Assembly (NCBI GenBank): GCA_949316235.1
Contig: OX438747.1
Span: forward strand, 27,470,618 to 27,534,617
Reading direction: 5' to 3'
Source: Oegoconia quadripuncta
Taxonomy: Eukaryota; Arthropoda; Insecta; Lepidoptera; Autostichidae
DNA length: 64,000 nucleotides
Shown here: piece by piece, positions 20,090 to 32,200 of the stretch
How positions within the stretch are numbered: position 1 is the first letter of the stretch
Layout: every line of letters starts with the position of its first letter
Position numbers and translations under genes: made by a program
Notes under the pieces: model-generated
Seen by the model: only the letters and a program-made list of their open reading frames with translations
Databases searched by the model: none
What the model was told of the DNA's origin: nothing

Positions 20090-20470
20090 CTAATAATATA
20101 AATGCGAAAGTTCGGATATTTGTTGTACAATCACTGCGACTGGTCTCAAGTAAACGTGTTGATTAATAAACCTAACTTGAGACCTGACAAGCACGTGCAT
20201 ACTCAAGCAGTACTCACTTGAGAGGTGCGCGTATTAATAAACGAAACTCAAGACTATCGTTCATTCGCCGATGAGACGAATACTTGAGAAGTGATCTCAA
20301 CTGAGTAGACCTCAAGGTTGGTTTATAAATTAGCACGGAGCTTGACATAGCGTCAACCGCTTAAGACGCATCTCGGTTGATACAGCCTCAAGACTTGTAT
20401 TGAGATTGGTTTATTAATACGGGCCATAGTTATTCCACGCAGGCGTAGCCGCGGCCGGAAAGCTAGTACA
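20090..20470 (+). mobile_element. Lepidopteran dispersed repeat (family I) split by the Harbinger-like MITE
   Basis: Left part TAATATAAATGCGAAAGTTC at 20093-20128 and right part GTTATTCCACGCAGGCGTAG to 20470 match the ends of the fuller copy at 47010-47222. Confidence 0.65.
20129..20427. mobile_element. Second copy of the Harbinger-like MITE, opposite orientation, one end lost
   Basis: It aligns inverted with 48009-48340 and ends in TTTATTAATACGGGCC at 20412-20427. The other terminus is missing. It splits a dispersed repeat whose halves are at 20090-20128 and 20430-20470. Confidence 0.75.
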
Positions 20471-20999
20471 CTTTAAATTGAAAAAATTATAAGCCAATTA
20501 TAAATAATACCTAAATGGCTTTAATTACTGATATTTTCGAGAATTTCAGATCATTGATAAAATCACGACACTTTTTTAAAATCATCAATTCTAGTAAACA
20601 ACGCCCATCAAAGCTATTTAAGTATTATTTATAATTAGCGTTTAAATTTTTAAATTAATTTTAAAAGAATTCTTAATTTATCCAAAGAGGGCGCCACTAA
20701 TGGTATAAACCCTATTATGGAGATTGCGTGATGGGCGTGGCCTAATGCGCCATCTAGCCGAGAGTAGCAACATTTTCTCCTTAAGTACGTCGTATCGATT
20801 GTACTTTGTAGTTCCGCTACTGCTCGCTAGAGTGCACTAGTAGTTATTGATAATGAAATGACATTGCATTGCAATGCTTCAAGAATAACACGGCCTAATG
20901 ACACGGATTTGTGAAAAAAAAATAAGAATCGAGGAGAATAAATAAATAAAATATAATTACGATATATTAAACAACTAATTTTTTCTTGTAAATAATAAA

Positions 21000-21090
21000 A
21001 AAACATCCATAACTCTGGTAGACATGTCTGTATACATCATGCAAACATATGCCCCTAACGGGATTCGAACGCGCGACCTTTTAGACTAAG
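21000..21090 (-). mobile_element. SINE A fragment
   Basis: The inverted body (CATCCATAACTC, ACATATGCCCCTA) and B box are present. The head is cut off after the B box. Confidence 0.65.
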
Positions 21091-21593
21091 ATAAGGGGGT
21101 TCATCTTTCCAACTAACCTTAGGCTATACCAATAAAACCCTTATTCCCGCAAAATATCAACTTTTCCTACAAACGCCCGAATTGAAAACTCCTTTGATTT
21201 CGAAGTCGCTTAAAAATAGTCCCTATACGATACAGATTAGGTTCAGTTTTGTCTGCGGCTGCGACAGTGGCGCCATCTATGTTAGGTTAGTTTTTTTTTC
21301 TACCTTTATTGATAGCAGTCTGACTACGTGTTGCTTTAGTCCACGGTCAAGCTTTTATGGGATGAATACGAGCAACTTTTACTATGGGAAATCACGAAAA
21401 AAAATACAAAAGAAAATACACGAGTTTTAAATTGAGAGTTAAATCACATGAGTACTTCGGTGGACTTAAAACGTAAGGTGATTTCTTCCAGTCAATATTC
21501 AGTATACAAATCACAGTAAAAAAAACTTTCAATTCAATTTATTTATACTTTGTAATATGTAATGCTGAATATTCACAATATTGCGTGAAAGTT

Positions 21594-21770
21594 TTTTTTT
21601 ATGCACGATGGGTTCGTACTTGACCTCAATCACACCTGATGTTAAGTGAAGATGAGGTCGAAGGTGGAAGCGTACTGACCCGGAAACCCCAACACATTTG
21701 GGGGACTGGCTATCTTATCTCTGACAACCGGAACACAACACTGCTGCTTGGCGGCAGATTTAGATAAGAT
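21594..21770 (-). mobile_element. SINE C 3' fragment
   Basis: Inverted tail and part of the body are present, with a small deletion before GCTGCTTGGCGGCAG. Confidence 0.8.
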
Positions 21771-22237
21771 CAAGTTCAGTAGCATCATAGAAACTCCTAT
21801 AATCATCATCATTAATAATTTATTTGTAAGAATACCTCAACACATAGGGGTCGTAGAAGTGTAGTTTCAGAAATTGCATTCAATCTGCATGCAGGCGTGC
21901 AAATCTTAAATTATAAAGTAGACAGTACGTGTATAATAAAAAAATTGAACAAACTCACAGGCAAAATATTCATTTAAGTCGAAAAAACATTTTTCTATCA
22001 GCAATTTAGTCCAAATTTCCTTGAAATTCTTGACCTCCAATAACCAAATTTTTTTCATAAATGTTCGTGTGCGTCCATTGGTAAAAAAAAAGCTTAAACT
22101 AAAATATTTTTCGATTAAATTTAATCGTAACTAATATTATAAATGCGAAAATTTGGATGTTTGTTTGTTTGTTGCTGAATCACGGCGAAACGGATGAACG
22201 GTTTTGTTTGAAATTTTAGTATATAAGTAGAAGGTAT

Positions 22238-22492
22238 ATAAGTACTCGGTTTGGTTGGTGGTAGGGCATTTTAAATGTCCGCCTGGCTAGCTACCACCAT
22301 TTTATCTAAATCTGCCGCCAAGCAGCAATGTTAATAGAATTGTCGTGTTCCGTTTGTCAGAGATAAGATAGCCAGTCCCCCAAATGTGTTGGGGTTTCCG
22401 GGTCAGTACGCTTCCATCTTCGACCTCATCTTCACTTAACATCAGGTGTGATGGTGGTCAAGTACGAACCCGTTATGCATAAAAAAAAAACA
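22238..22492 (+). mobile_element. SINE C, 5' truncated, inside another repeat
   Basis: It runs from TATAAGTACTCGGTTTGG to the poly-A tail. It interrupts a dispersed repeat whose halves lie at 22125-22237 and 22493-22683. Confidence 0.82.
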
Positions 22493-22511
22493 TACCCTGG
22501 ATTGAGACAGG

Positions 22512-22582
22512 ATATTTTTTTATGCACAACGGCTTAGCACTTGACCTCAATCACATCAGTTAAGTGAAGATGAGGCCGAAGA
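22512..22582 (-). mobile_element. SINE C 3' fragment, inside the same repeat
   Basis: A short inverted tail (T run, ATGCACAACGGC, then AAGTGAAGATGAGGCCGAAG) is the second SINE C piece within the same host repeat. Confidence 0.7.
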
Positions 22583-22683
22583 ATGATCCCAATAAAGTAG
22601 TTCCCGTGGGATAAACACAATCACAAACACATTTCCGCGATATAGTTATTCCACGCAGACTAAGCCGCTGGCGTTAAGCTAGT

Positions 22684-22945
22684 CTTTTTTTTTTTTTTTA
22701 TATGAGAGGGCGGCGGCAAACGAGCAGGCGGGTCACCTGATGGAAAGCAATCACCGCCGCCCATGGACACCCGCAACACCAAAGGGGTCACAGATGCGTT
22801 GCCGGCCTTTGAGGAAGGTGTAGGCTCGTTTCTTGAAGGTTCCAATGTCGTACTCGTTCGGGAATACCGCTGCCGGAAGTCCGTTCCACAGGGTGGTCGT
22901 ACGTGGTAAGAAGTTTCTTGAGAAACGTACAGTGGTAGAGGTAGT
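22684..22945 (-). mobile_element. LINE F 3' end with C-terminal coding remnant
   Basis: On the - strand it codes a tail like [18 protein letters not shown] followed by the 3' UTR and poly-A. The WN-LP...F motif is typical of CR1/Jockey-type LINE protein ends. Confidence 0.8.
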
Positions 22946-23159
22946 GGTAGTGGTTTTTTTAGTGGTAGTATCAAATAAATGCTTGAAATTTTAAGCCATG
23001 TGAAATCTAATCGCCCTTTAAGTAGTAACTTTGTTGTTTTCATCCCTCAAAGCTTGACGATCGACCAAAACATCACCTAGTATAAATAAAAGATAATAAC
23101 TATCTAGCAAACCTTCCCACTAGTTAATTTTTAACGTATAACACTTAGAATACACGATA

Positions 23160-23270
23160 TTATAACATTTTCCGCACCATATAGTTGAGAATGCCGCCGT
23201 TTTTGAAATAAGTCAGATCCACTTCGGTATCGAAGCGGGCTTTCACTTTGAACGATTTACCGTTGTCCAC
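23160..23270 (-). CDS. IRP1 last exon and stop
   Basis: The acceptor is ccccacag. It reads [20 protein letters not shown] and then [16 protein letters not shown], with TAA at 23162-23160. [21 protein letters not shown] is the normal IRP1 C-terminus. Confidence 0.96.
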   Translation of the reverse strand: MDNGKSFKVKARFDTEVDLTYFKNGGILNYMVRKML

Positions 23271-26200
23271 CTGTGGGGAGGAGATGACAATTGTTAATAG
23301 ATTGATTGATCACACATCATCGCCACACACCCCCCACTCAACATCAACACACCCCCACTCAACATCAACCAAACCCCCACTCAACATCAACACAAACCCC
23401 CACTTAACATCAACACACACCCCCACTCAACATCAACATAAACCCACATACAACATCAACACACCCCCACTCAACATCAACACAAACCCCCACTCAACAT
23501 CAACACAACCCCACTCAACATCAACACAAACCCACATACAACATCAACACACCCCCACTCAACATCAACACAAACCCCCACTCAACATCAACACACCCCC
23601 ACTCAACATCAACACAAACCCCCACTCAACATTTCAAGTATTCCAACATAGATCTGTTTAATAAGAGTTTGCCAAAACTGAAGCTTTCTCTGCGGCCCTC
23701 CTTTGTGACCTAAACTTAATTGAGACTTGATCAATTTATTTTAAAGAACACATATATGTCTGTGCATATTTAAGAATCCTCCATCATTAATTTCTCCCTA
23801 GATGTTTACGTTTATTTCTTTATTTATTGTATTGTATTATATTGTATTATCATTACTAATGTTTACAATTATTTTATTTTATTTTATATTTATTTAATAT
23901 TATATTTAATATTCATATATTTGCCTGTATAGATTTAAATATTATCTGCTAATCCTGTAACGCTTCTTACATTAATTAAAATATCATAAAATGTACTATT
24001 TCCTAAACATATATTTCGCTGTGTTTCTGTGTATGACTATCTGTGGAGACTATTTCTGTCCATGATATAACTATTTTGTACTACTTAACATTATAATGTA
24101 ACGACTGTCAGTTCCCGAAAATAAATAAATAAACATCAACACACCCCCACTCAACATCGACACACACTCCCACTCAACATCCACATACACCCTCAACAAC
24201 CATCACCCCACACCCACCTTGACCGTGATGGTATCGCCGGGCTGTATCCCCAGCGGCACGTCGAGTGTGTACTGCTCGGTGCCGGTGAGCTGCAGAGTCT
24301 CCGCGTTCTCGCCGGGCGCGAACTGCAGCGGCATCACGCCCATGCCCACCAGGTTGGAGCGGTGGATGCGTTCGAACGACTCGCCTATTACTGCTCTGAT
24401 GCCCTGGAATACGAAGAAGTAACAGTTGAAGTTACATAAGAGTTTACACAAATATAGGATCACTCGGGACTACATTGCCCCGAGATGTAGCCTCCGGGAA
24501 CGGGCCTACGGGCTAGAGCCGCTAATGCGTTCCCAGGTCCTCTCTACTCTGCCGAGGGAAGTCTCGCCGTCCCCCAGGCGAGCAGTACGCGTAATGCGTT
24601 TCCCCGCGTCAAAACAAAAAAAAGGATCACTTGGGACACATTTACTATTCGTTTTCAATTAATTAAGTTAAGCAATGTTAGTTCTGTTGCTACCTTGGAC
24701 CCCAGACTAATGCCCGCCGGTACCAGGCTAACATAACCAAGCGAGAGTCACTTTGCACGCCCTACTGAAGGTAGACGGTGCCTTACGTGACTCTATTGCT
24801 ACCTTCGACAACAAACTAATGCCCGCCGGTACCAGGCTAAGATAACCGAGTGAGAGTCACTCTGCATGCCCTTCTGAAGGTAGACGGTGCCCTACATGAC
24901 TCTATTGCTACCTTCAACCACAAACTAATGATCGCCGGTACCAGATTAACAGAAACGGGCGAGAGTCACTCTGCACGTCCTACTGAAGGTAGACGGTGCC
25001 CTACGTGACTCTATTGCTACCTTGGACCCCAGATGAATGACCACCGGTACCAGGCTAACATAACCGAGCGAGAGTCACTTTGTATGTCCTATTGAAGGTA
25101 GAAGGGTGCTCCTACGTGACTCTACTACCATCAGACTTATGCCCGCCGGTACCAGGTTAACATAACCGAGCGAGAGTCATTCTGCATGCCCTACTGAAGG
25201 TAGACGATACCCTATATGACTCTATTGATCAGATATATGTATTTCAAATGTTCACCTACCAGTAAACCAGTTCCTTTAGCTGCCCAGTCTCGACTGGAGC
25301 CAGATCCATAGTCTTTACCAACGATCGCGATTAAAGGCACTTTCTCCTTCGCGTATCTGTGGGCAAAATTATTGTTATATACAGGTTATGTACATATTTT
25401 TCAAATAGGCGTGCATGACTAAATCCGAAACTATGAGGAAGGTTTATTTATAAATGCGGAAGTTTGCGAAAAACCGCCTCCGTGGTTCAATGTAAACAAC
25501 GTAGGGTTTACGAATCGGAGCTCGCGGGTGCGATCGCCAGCGGGGTACATGTTTAGTACTCGGTTTGGATGGTGGTAGGGCATTTTAATTAAATGTCCGC
25601 CTGACTAGCTACCACCATCTTATATAAATCTGCCGCCAAACAGCAATGTTAATAGCATTGTGATTGAGGTCAGGAGCTAACCCGTTGATCATAAAAAAAA
25701 AGTTAGGATGTTTGTTTGCTTGGTTGTTGCTCAACCATCTATGAACGGATTTGGATGAAATTTGGTATATAAGTGGAACACACCCTGAATTAACACATGG
25801 GATATCTTTTATCCCGATAAAGTGAGTAGTTCCCGCGGGATTACCAAAGCGATAAAGTTATTGCACTCCACTTTCATTCCAAAAACCAGTAGCTAGCTAG
25901 TAACAAGATCCTATATAACGCCACTGCTGGGCTTGGGCATCTCCCACGACACTACTTTCATTGCTTTTCAATACCTAATCACCAGAAAACGCAGGCCTGT
26001 CGGTGATCTAAAATTTTTGAGAGCAGACCAATGGTCTACCGTCACTTCTCCATGCTGATAGTTCAGCCCGAACATTCGGTCTATACCCGAACATTCGGCC
26101 GAATATTCTCACCTCTCCGCCGCGTCGTACACATCCATCATATCGCCGCTGGGGATGTGCTTAGTTCGCGGGCCGGGTTTGTCGGCGAGCTTGTTCACGA

Positions 26201-29200
26201 GCCGAATGTTCGCGAACGTGCCGCGCGACATTATTGCGTCGTTCCCGCGCCGCGAACCGTAAGAGTTGAATTCGCGGGGAGACAGCCTGGTGAGGAACAT
26301 AAAAAAGGATCAATTATCAATGTAAATTCGGTGAAAGATTACTGTTTAATTGTTTAGGTTTAAATGAAAAACTATGATAACTCTCACGGGTCATCGACAT
26401 ACACCCTAACGCGACATCGACATACACCCTAACGCGACATCGACATACACCCCAACGCGACATCGATATACACCCTAACGCGACATCGATATACACCCTA
26501 ACGCGACATCGATATACACCCTAAAGCGACATCGATATACACCCTAACGCGACATCGATATACACCCTAACGCGACATCGACATACACCCTAACGTGACA
26601 TCGACATACACCCTACCGCAACATCGACGTACACTCTCAATTTACCAATCTTTAACATTGGACATTTATTTAATGAATTAATAAATGAAAATTGTATAAT
26701 ATTAATTATATGATTATTCAGAGATTAAATTATGAAATCCTGACAATATTTGCACACACAGTGGTAGAATTTGTGGAGACTATAATAACTTCAAAGCAAA
26801 TAAACATTTCATTTCTCACGCGACGTCGACATACACCCTAATGCGACATACCATAAAATGTATACTATGGCACTCTGGGAACCAAGTCGAATCGAAGGAT
26901 CTATTGCACATCGAAATCGGTGAAGCCGTTTTGGCTACAGGAAGCATTTTGTCGGCCGCACTTTTAAGTTCTTCGTGTGTGTTATTACATAGAATACTAT
27001 ACATTCCATCCTCGCGTAAAAATTGTCCGATTTTTTTTTTTTTATTAAAAACTGGTTTCGCCTTTAACTACAATCTCACCTGATGGAAAGTGACGATGTA
27101 GTCGAAGATGTATCACGCGCACCCAGTAAATGCCTATTCACTCTAGACTTGAAGATCCCAAGGTTGTATTCCAAATCCCGATTTGGATTTTTTCTCGTCT
27201 GCATTGCCCCTTCTCACAAAGACATCTAAACAACTTCGTTATTAACTATTGTGGGACTTGTTTATTTCTGTGGCACTATTTATGCTTTTTTGGGATAAAA
27301 ATTATATTTAATTATATGTAATGCTGTTGGTCTGCCTAATAAAATAATAAATAAAAAATGATCCACACTCACCCTCTTGAGGTCAAGTATCTGGCGGCCG
27401 GCGAGTTCCTCGCTATGGAGCCGGCGGGCGATATGTGATCAGTGGTAACAGAGTCGCCCAGGAACAGCAGGCACCTGGCGTCCTTGATGGACTTGATTGT
27501 TGGCAAATCCTGGTCACGGGTACAAACTCAATCTATGAATAATTTTTCATTTTCTTCTTCAACTGTCAAAGTCGCCTAATAGAGATAATGGCATGGGCTT
27601 CAAGTGTCATATTCGATCAATAGATAGATAGATAATTTGTTTATTTGTTGCACAACGATAAAAAAAAATGTCTTTGCACAAACACACAGCGCCATCTAGG
27701 TCCACAGTAAGCATCTAGGCTTGTGTTATGGATACCAGATGGTTGATAAACTGCACAAATACAGCTTTTTTTGTAAATCAATACATGTATAAATGAAAAA
27801 CATCCATAACTCGGGAACACATGTCTGTATTCATCATACAAACATATGCCCCTAGCGAGATTCGAATCCGCTACCATTTGGTATAGTAGCAGAGTTACTA
27901 ACCACTACACCAAACAGCTCGTCAACGATAACAATTAGTAATATAGAACAGTCTCAGTAGAACAGTCTCAATATAGAACAGTAGAAAGAAGTCCCTCTAT
28001 GGGATAAGTCCGCCGTTGAACTGAAATTCTGTATCAATGCAAAATCAATGTATTGCCTTTTAGTGGAATAAAGCGTTTACAAACAAACAAACAGTATAGT
28101 AGTATTACAGAAAACATAATAGGTATAAAAATTCTAAAATATCCAACTCAGCATTATGTAATTTAATTATTAGTAATTATGGTATGGGATTCAACTGTCA
28201 GATTCTGCCAATAGTGAAGATGGGATGGGCTTCAACTGTCAAACTTAATTAATAGTAATTTTTTTTTTAATCTAAAGTTTTTACAGGGACTTTTACAAAT
28301 TTTGTATGGCAGTTCCATCATACCCTTTAACTAATCGCTACACTTAACGAGACACCGATGAGTTCACAAAACTGAATAACTTCCTGGCTCTTTCTGAGTT
28401 TGGTAGGGACAGAATAGTGTGAAACACTCCTACATCAAGTCTGTTCAGTTTAAGTTCACTCATCAGTGCCCTTCTAGATTGCTCGTACCGGACACATTCC
28501 ACTAACAAGTGTTGAACATCCTCCACAGTCCCACACACCTCACAGTTTTTATTATTATGGCTAATAGTAATTATGGCTGTCAACATTCAACAACATCAAA
28601 ATTGGACCAATAGCAATAATGGTATGGGCTTCAAAATCCAACAATAGTAAAGATTGGACGGTCTTCATCTGTCAAACTCATTATTTGTAACAATGGCATG
28701 AGCTTCAACTGTCAAATGCGACCAATCGAATGATGGGATGGGCTTCAACTGTCAAACTCGGCTATTACTAACGATGGCATGATTTTCATCTGTCAAATTC
28801 GATCAATCTGGGTGTGTGTGTGTGTGTGTCGAGTCTTTGTCCGGACGTATTTCACTAGTCTCATTTGAGTGCGGTTTTTTTGTATATAAGATGAAACTCG
28901 GGGATAGATTCTTAGCCAAGTTAAGTCAAGGAAGATAGCTCTTTATTGCACAATTAACAAAAACTACATAAAGATTACAGCATACATTATTAATCATACA
29001 AAAAAGCGGCCTTATCGCTAACAGCGATCTCTTCCATACAACCTTAGGGTAAACACAAGCTACCAGTAGAGCGTTGCACTAATATTTTTATTTTTAATAA
29101 CTGACCTTCGACATGCCGTCGAAGAATGGTGGCTTCTTTATGTACGTCGACTCGGCATCCCATCCGTACAGCTTGCCTTTCGGCACGTCGAGCTTCTGCC

Positions 29201-32200
29201 ACGACGGGGAACCTTCCTCGATCTTAGCATATACCTGCAAATGTACACGCATGTACAGTCGGCAACACAAAGCAGGGTTTTATTTATAATATATGTTGGA
29301 GATAGTGCAAAGGGAAATTAAGGTAGAATAGAAAAATATCTATAGTTTTTGCACGTGTCCCGTGAGCATTTTTGTATATTTATTAAGTGAACCGTGGATG
29401 TATCTTCAAGCATGAAACTTTTAATGTTTGAAACACCCAAACGCCAATGTCTGAGCTATCACTGACCACGCAATTTGGGATATCTCTGACCACCCCATTT
29501 GGAATACCTCTAACCACCCCACTTGGGATACATCCGACCACTCTACTTGGGATATCAATCACCACCCCATTTGGGATATCACTGACCACCCCATTTGGGA
29601 TATCATTGACCACCCCATTTGGGATATCACTGACCACCCGTTTTGGGATAAAGGTCGAGACGTTGTGTATGTTGTCAATACCCTAGCAATAAAGGATGCA
29701 TCCTTCAACACTGTATCCTGGCTCCCGTAACATTCGAGTCCAGTCCAATTGAGGTCAAGTACCAACCCGTTGTGCATAAAAAATAATAATTAGGTAATTA
29801 AAATTACATGCTACGAAATATATATTTTTTAAATTGTACTATTGTTAATTACCTCCTTGAACATGCTCGGTATGACGTGTTTGTCCTCCACCGCCTGTAT
29901 CTCGGCTCTAGTCGGCCAAATGTCTCGCAGGAACACATCCGAGCCGTCCGCACGCTTGCCTGTACACAAAATAGACAATAGTTTATTTGTCTGATTCTGG
30001 GTACAAGGTTGGATGACAATAAAAAACACTGGTGTCGATTCTGCAGTAGCCATTAAAAATTTCCTATTCAACGTAGCATCTCTAAAATTTTGACGTTTTT
30101 AGAATTTGAAGTTTACTGTAATTTTTTTTTTCATGATTACTGGATTCGCGTTCGACCACAATCTCACCTGATGGAAAGTGACCATGTGGTCGAAGATGAA
30201 GCACGCGATCCCAGTAAATACCTATTCACTCTGCTCTTGAAGATCTCAAGGTTGTAGGATTCAGAAAAGACTGACGCCGGAATGGAGTTCCATGCCTTGG
30301 CTGTTCGGATGATGAATGAAGAATCGAACTTCTTTGTGCGAATGTTCGGTATATTAACTATATACGGGTGGAATCCCTCCCCACGCCAAGTGGTCCGAAG
30401 ATGTAAGGGCGACGATGGAATAAGATTATGTAATTCCAACGCACACTCCCCGAAATGCATTCTGTAAAAAAGGCGACTTTGCGACGGTGTTCAAGGCTCT
30501 CAATTCAATTTAAGTTTTAGAGATCAAAACCTATTCCATAAAGCCATCTAAGACTTCTTCTACTTCTTTTCGTGTCGAGGCAAGTTTCAAATTTTATTGG
30601 ACCAAAACATAGCCACTCTAACAGCACTGTCTGTGGCGTTAAGGAGGTCGTCAAAGATGCAGCTGTCAGGAAACGCGGGGCAGGACAATACGTGATCCAT
30701 TGTCTGTGGGGAGACTCCGCACTCGCATCGATCACTAAGACTTATTATTTGCGAAATTTAGTCGCCATCTAAAATAATCACGTTTAAAATTAGATCATAA
30801 TTGAGGGATAGGTCTGAGCCAATACAGCCTAGTCTTTTGTAATATTCCTTGTGTAGTAATTCTTCATTGACTGACAGAATGCTTTACGGAAGATTTTGGC
30901 GGCTTCTTGTGGGAATCCCAAAAGCTTCGTTACGCACTAAATTACACTTCCTTACTTGTACACCATCACTATATTCTAAATTTCAAGAAATAAAAACAAA
31001 AATGCAAACATGACTCGTTGAGTTCCCGCCAGTATAGTGTTTTCATCTGGACAGGCAAAGGGTACTGAGCCCATACAGCCAAGTCATCGCAAATGAAATC
31101 TTACCAAGGGGCTCCTTCTCGAAGTCAATGTTGACAGTCCCGGCGAGGGAGTACGCGATGACAAGGAGAGGTGAAGCGAGGTAGTTGGCACGAGTGTTGG
31201 GATGGATGCGACCCTCGAAGTTGCGGTTGCCGGAGAGAACGCCACAGCATATCAGCTCGTTCTGTTGACAAATTGGGATTATGTAAAGTGGTAATTCGTA
31301 TATTATAATAATATTTATGTTAAGCAACTTGTATCATGGTCGACGAATAAATTTATTCAATTTCATTATATTGTATTCTCTATTCTATTCTCCATCCTAT
31401 GATATTCCATTCTATTCTGTTCTGTATTCTTTATTGCACCAGATCATTACAACAACATAGTACAAACGACAGGTCATGTATAAAGATGGATTTATCTCTA
31501 TAAAAGATCTGCCTGTATACTCTATTCTATTTCAAATAACATGGTAAATGACAATAACGTTATAACTAATACTATTGAAAATTACCAAACTAATCCCTCG
31601 CCCATTTGTCTTTTGCCGTCCCATTGGGTACACTCCCATTTGCTGGAGGGGGAGGTACTCTTGCTCGATTATGTTAGCTTGGTACCGGCGGGCATTAGTC
31701 TGTGGTCCAAGGTAGCGATAGAGTCACATAAGGCACCGTCTACCTTCAGTAGGATGTGCAGAGTGACTCTCCCTCGGTTATGTTAGCCTGGTACCGACGG
31801 GCATTAGATAGCAATGAAGCCATGTAAAATGCCGCCTACCTTCAGTAGGGCATACAGAGTGACTCTTGTTTAGTTATGTTAGCCTGGTATTCTCCATCCT
31901 ATGATATTCCATTCCATTCTGTTCTATATTCTTTATTGCACCAGAACATTACAAGTTCGTAGTACAAACGACAGGTAATGTACAAAGATGGATTTATCTC
32001 TATAAAAGATCTCTTCCAGCCAGTCTACTCTATTCTATTTCAAATAACATGGCAAATGAAAAATGCCGTCTATCTTCAGTAGGGCATACAGAGTGACTCT
32101 TGTTTAGTTATGTTAGCCTGGTACCGGCGGGCATTAGACTGTGGTTCAAAGTGGGAATAGTCACGTAGGGCACCGTCTACCTTCAGTAGGACGTGCAGAG

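Larger units (their letters stand above)
22124..22683 (+). mobile_element. Family I dispersed repeat with two nested SINE C pieces
   Basis: It begins CTAATATTATAAATGCGAAA and ends TTCCACGCAGACTAAGCCGC. It is interrupted by SINE C at 22238-22492 and 22512-22582. The residual host sequence aligns with 47010-47222. Confidence 0.72.
17150..23159. other. Intergenic region between the two convergent genes
   Basis: No gene is supported here. The stretch holds SINE C copies (17199-17528, 21594-21770, 22238-22492, 22512-22582), a LINE 3' end (18060-18410), SINE B (18735-18838), SINE A (21000-21090) and a Harbinger-like MITE inside another repeat (20090-20470). The rest, such as 19090-20090 and 20470-21000, is AT-rich with nothing I can name. 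No clear poly(A) signal for IRP1 was found on the - strand. Confidence 0.7.

Noticed and set aside
23248..23661. A 137-residue His/Pro/Thr repeat protein
   Set aside because: It is the ~22-23-bp minisatellite of an IRP1 intron read in one frame.
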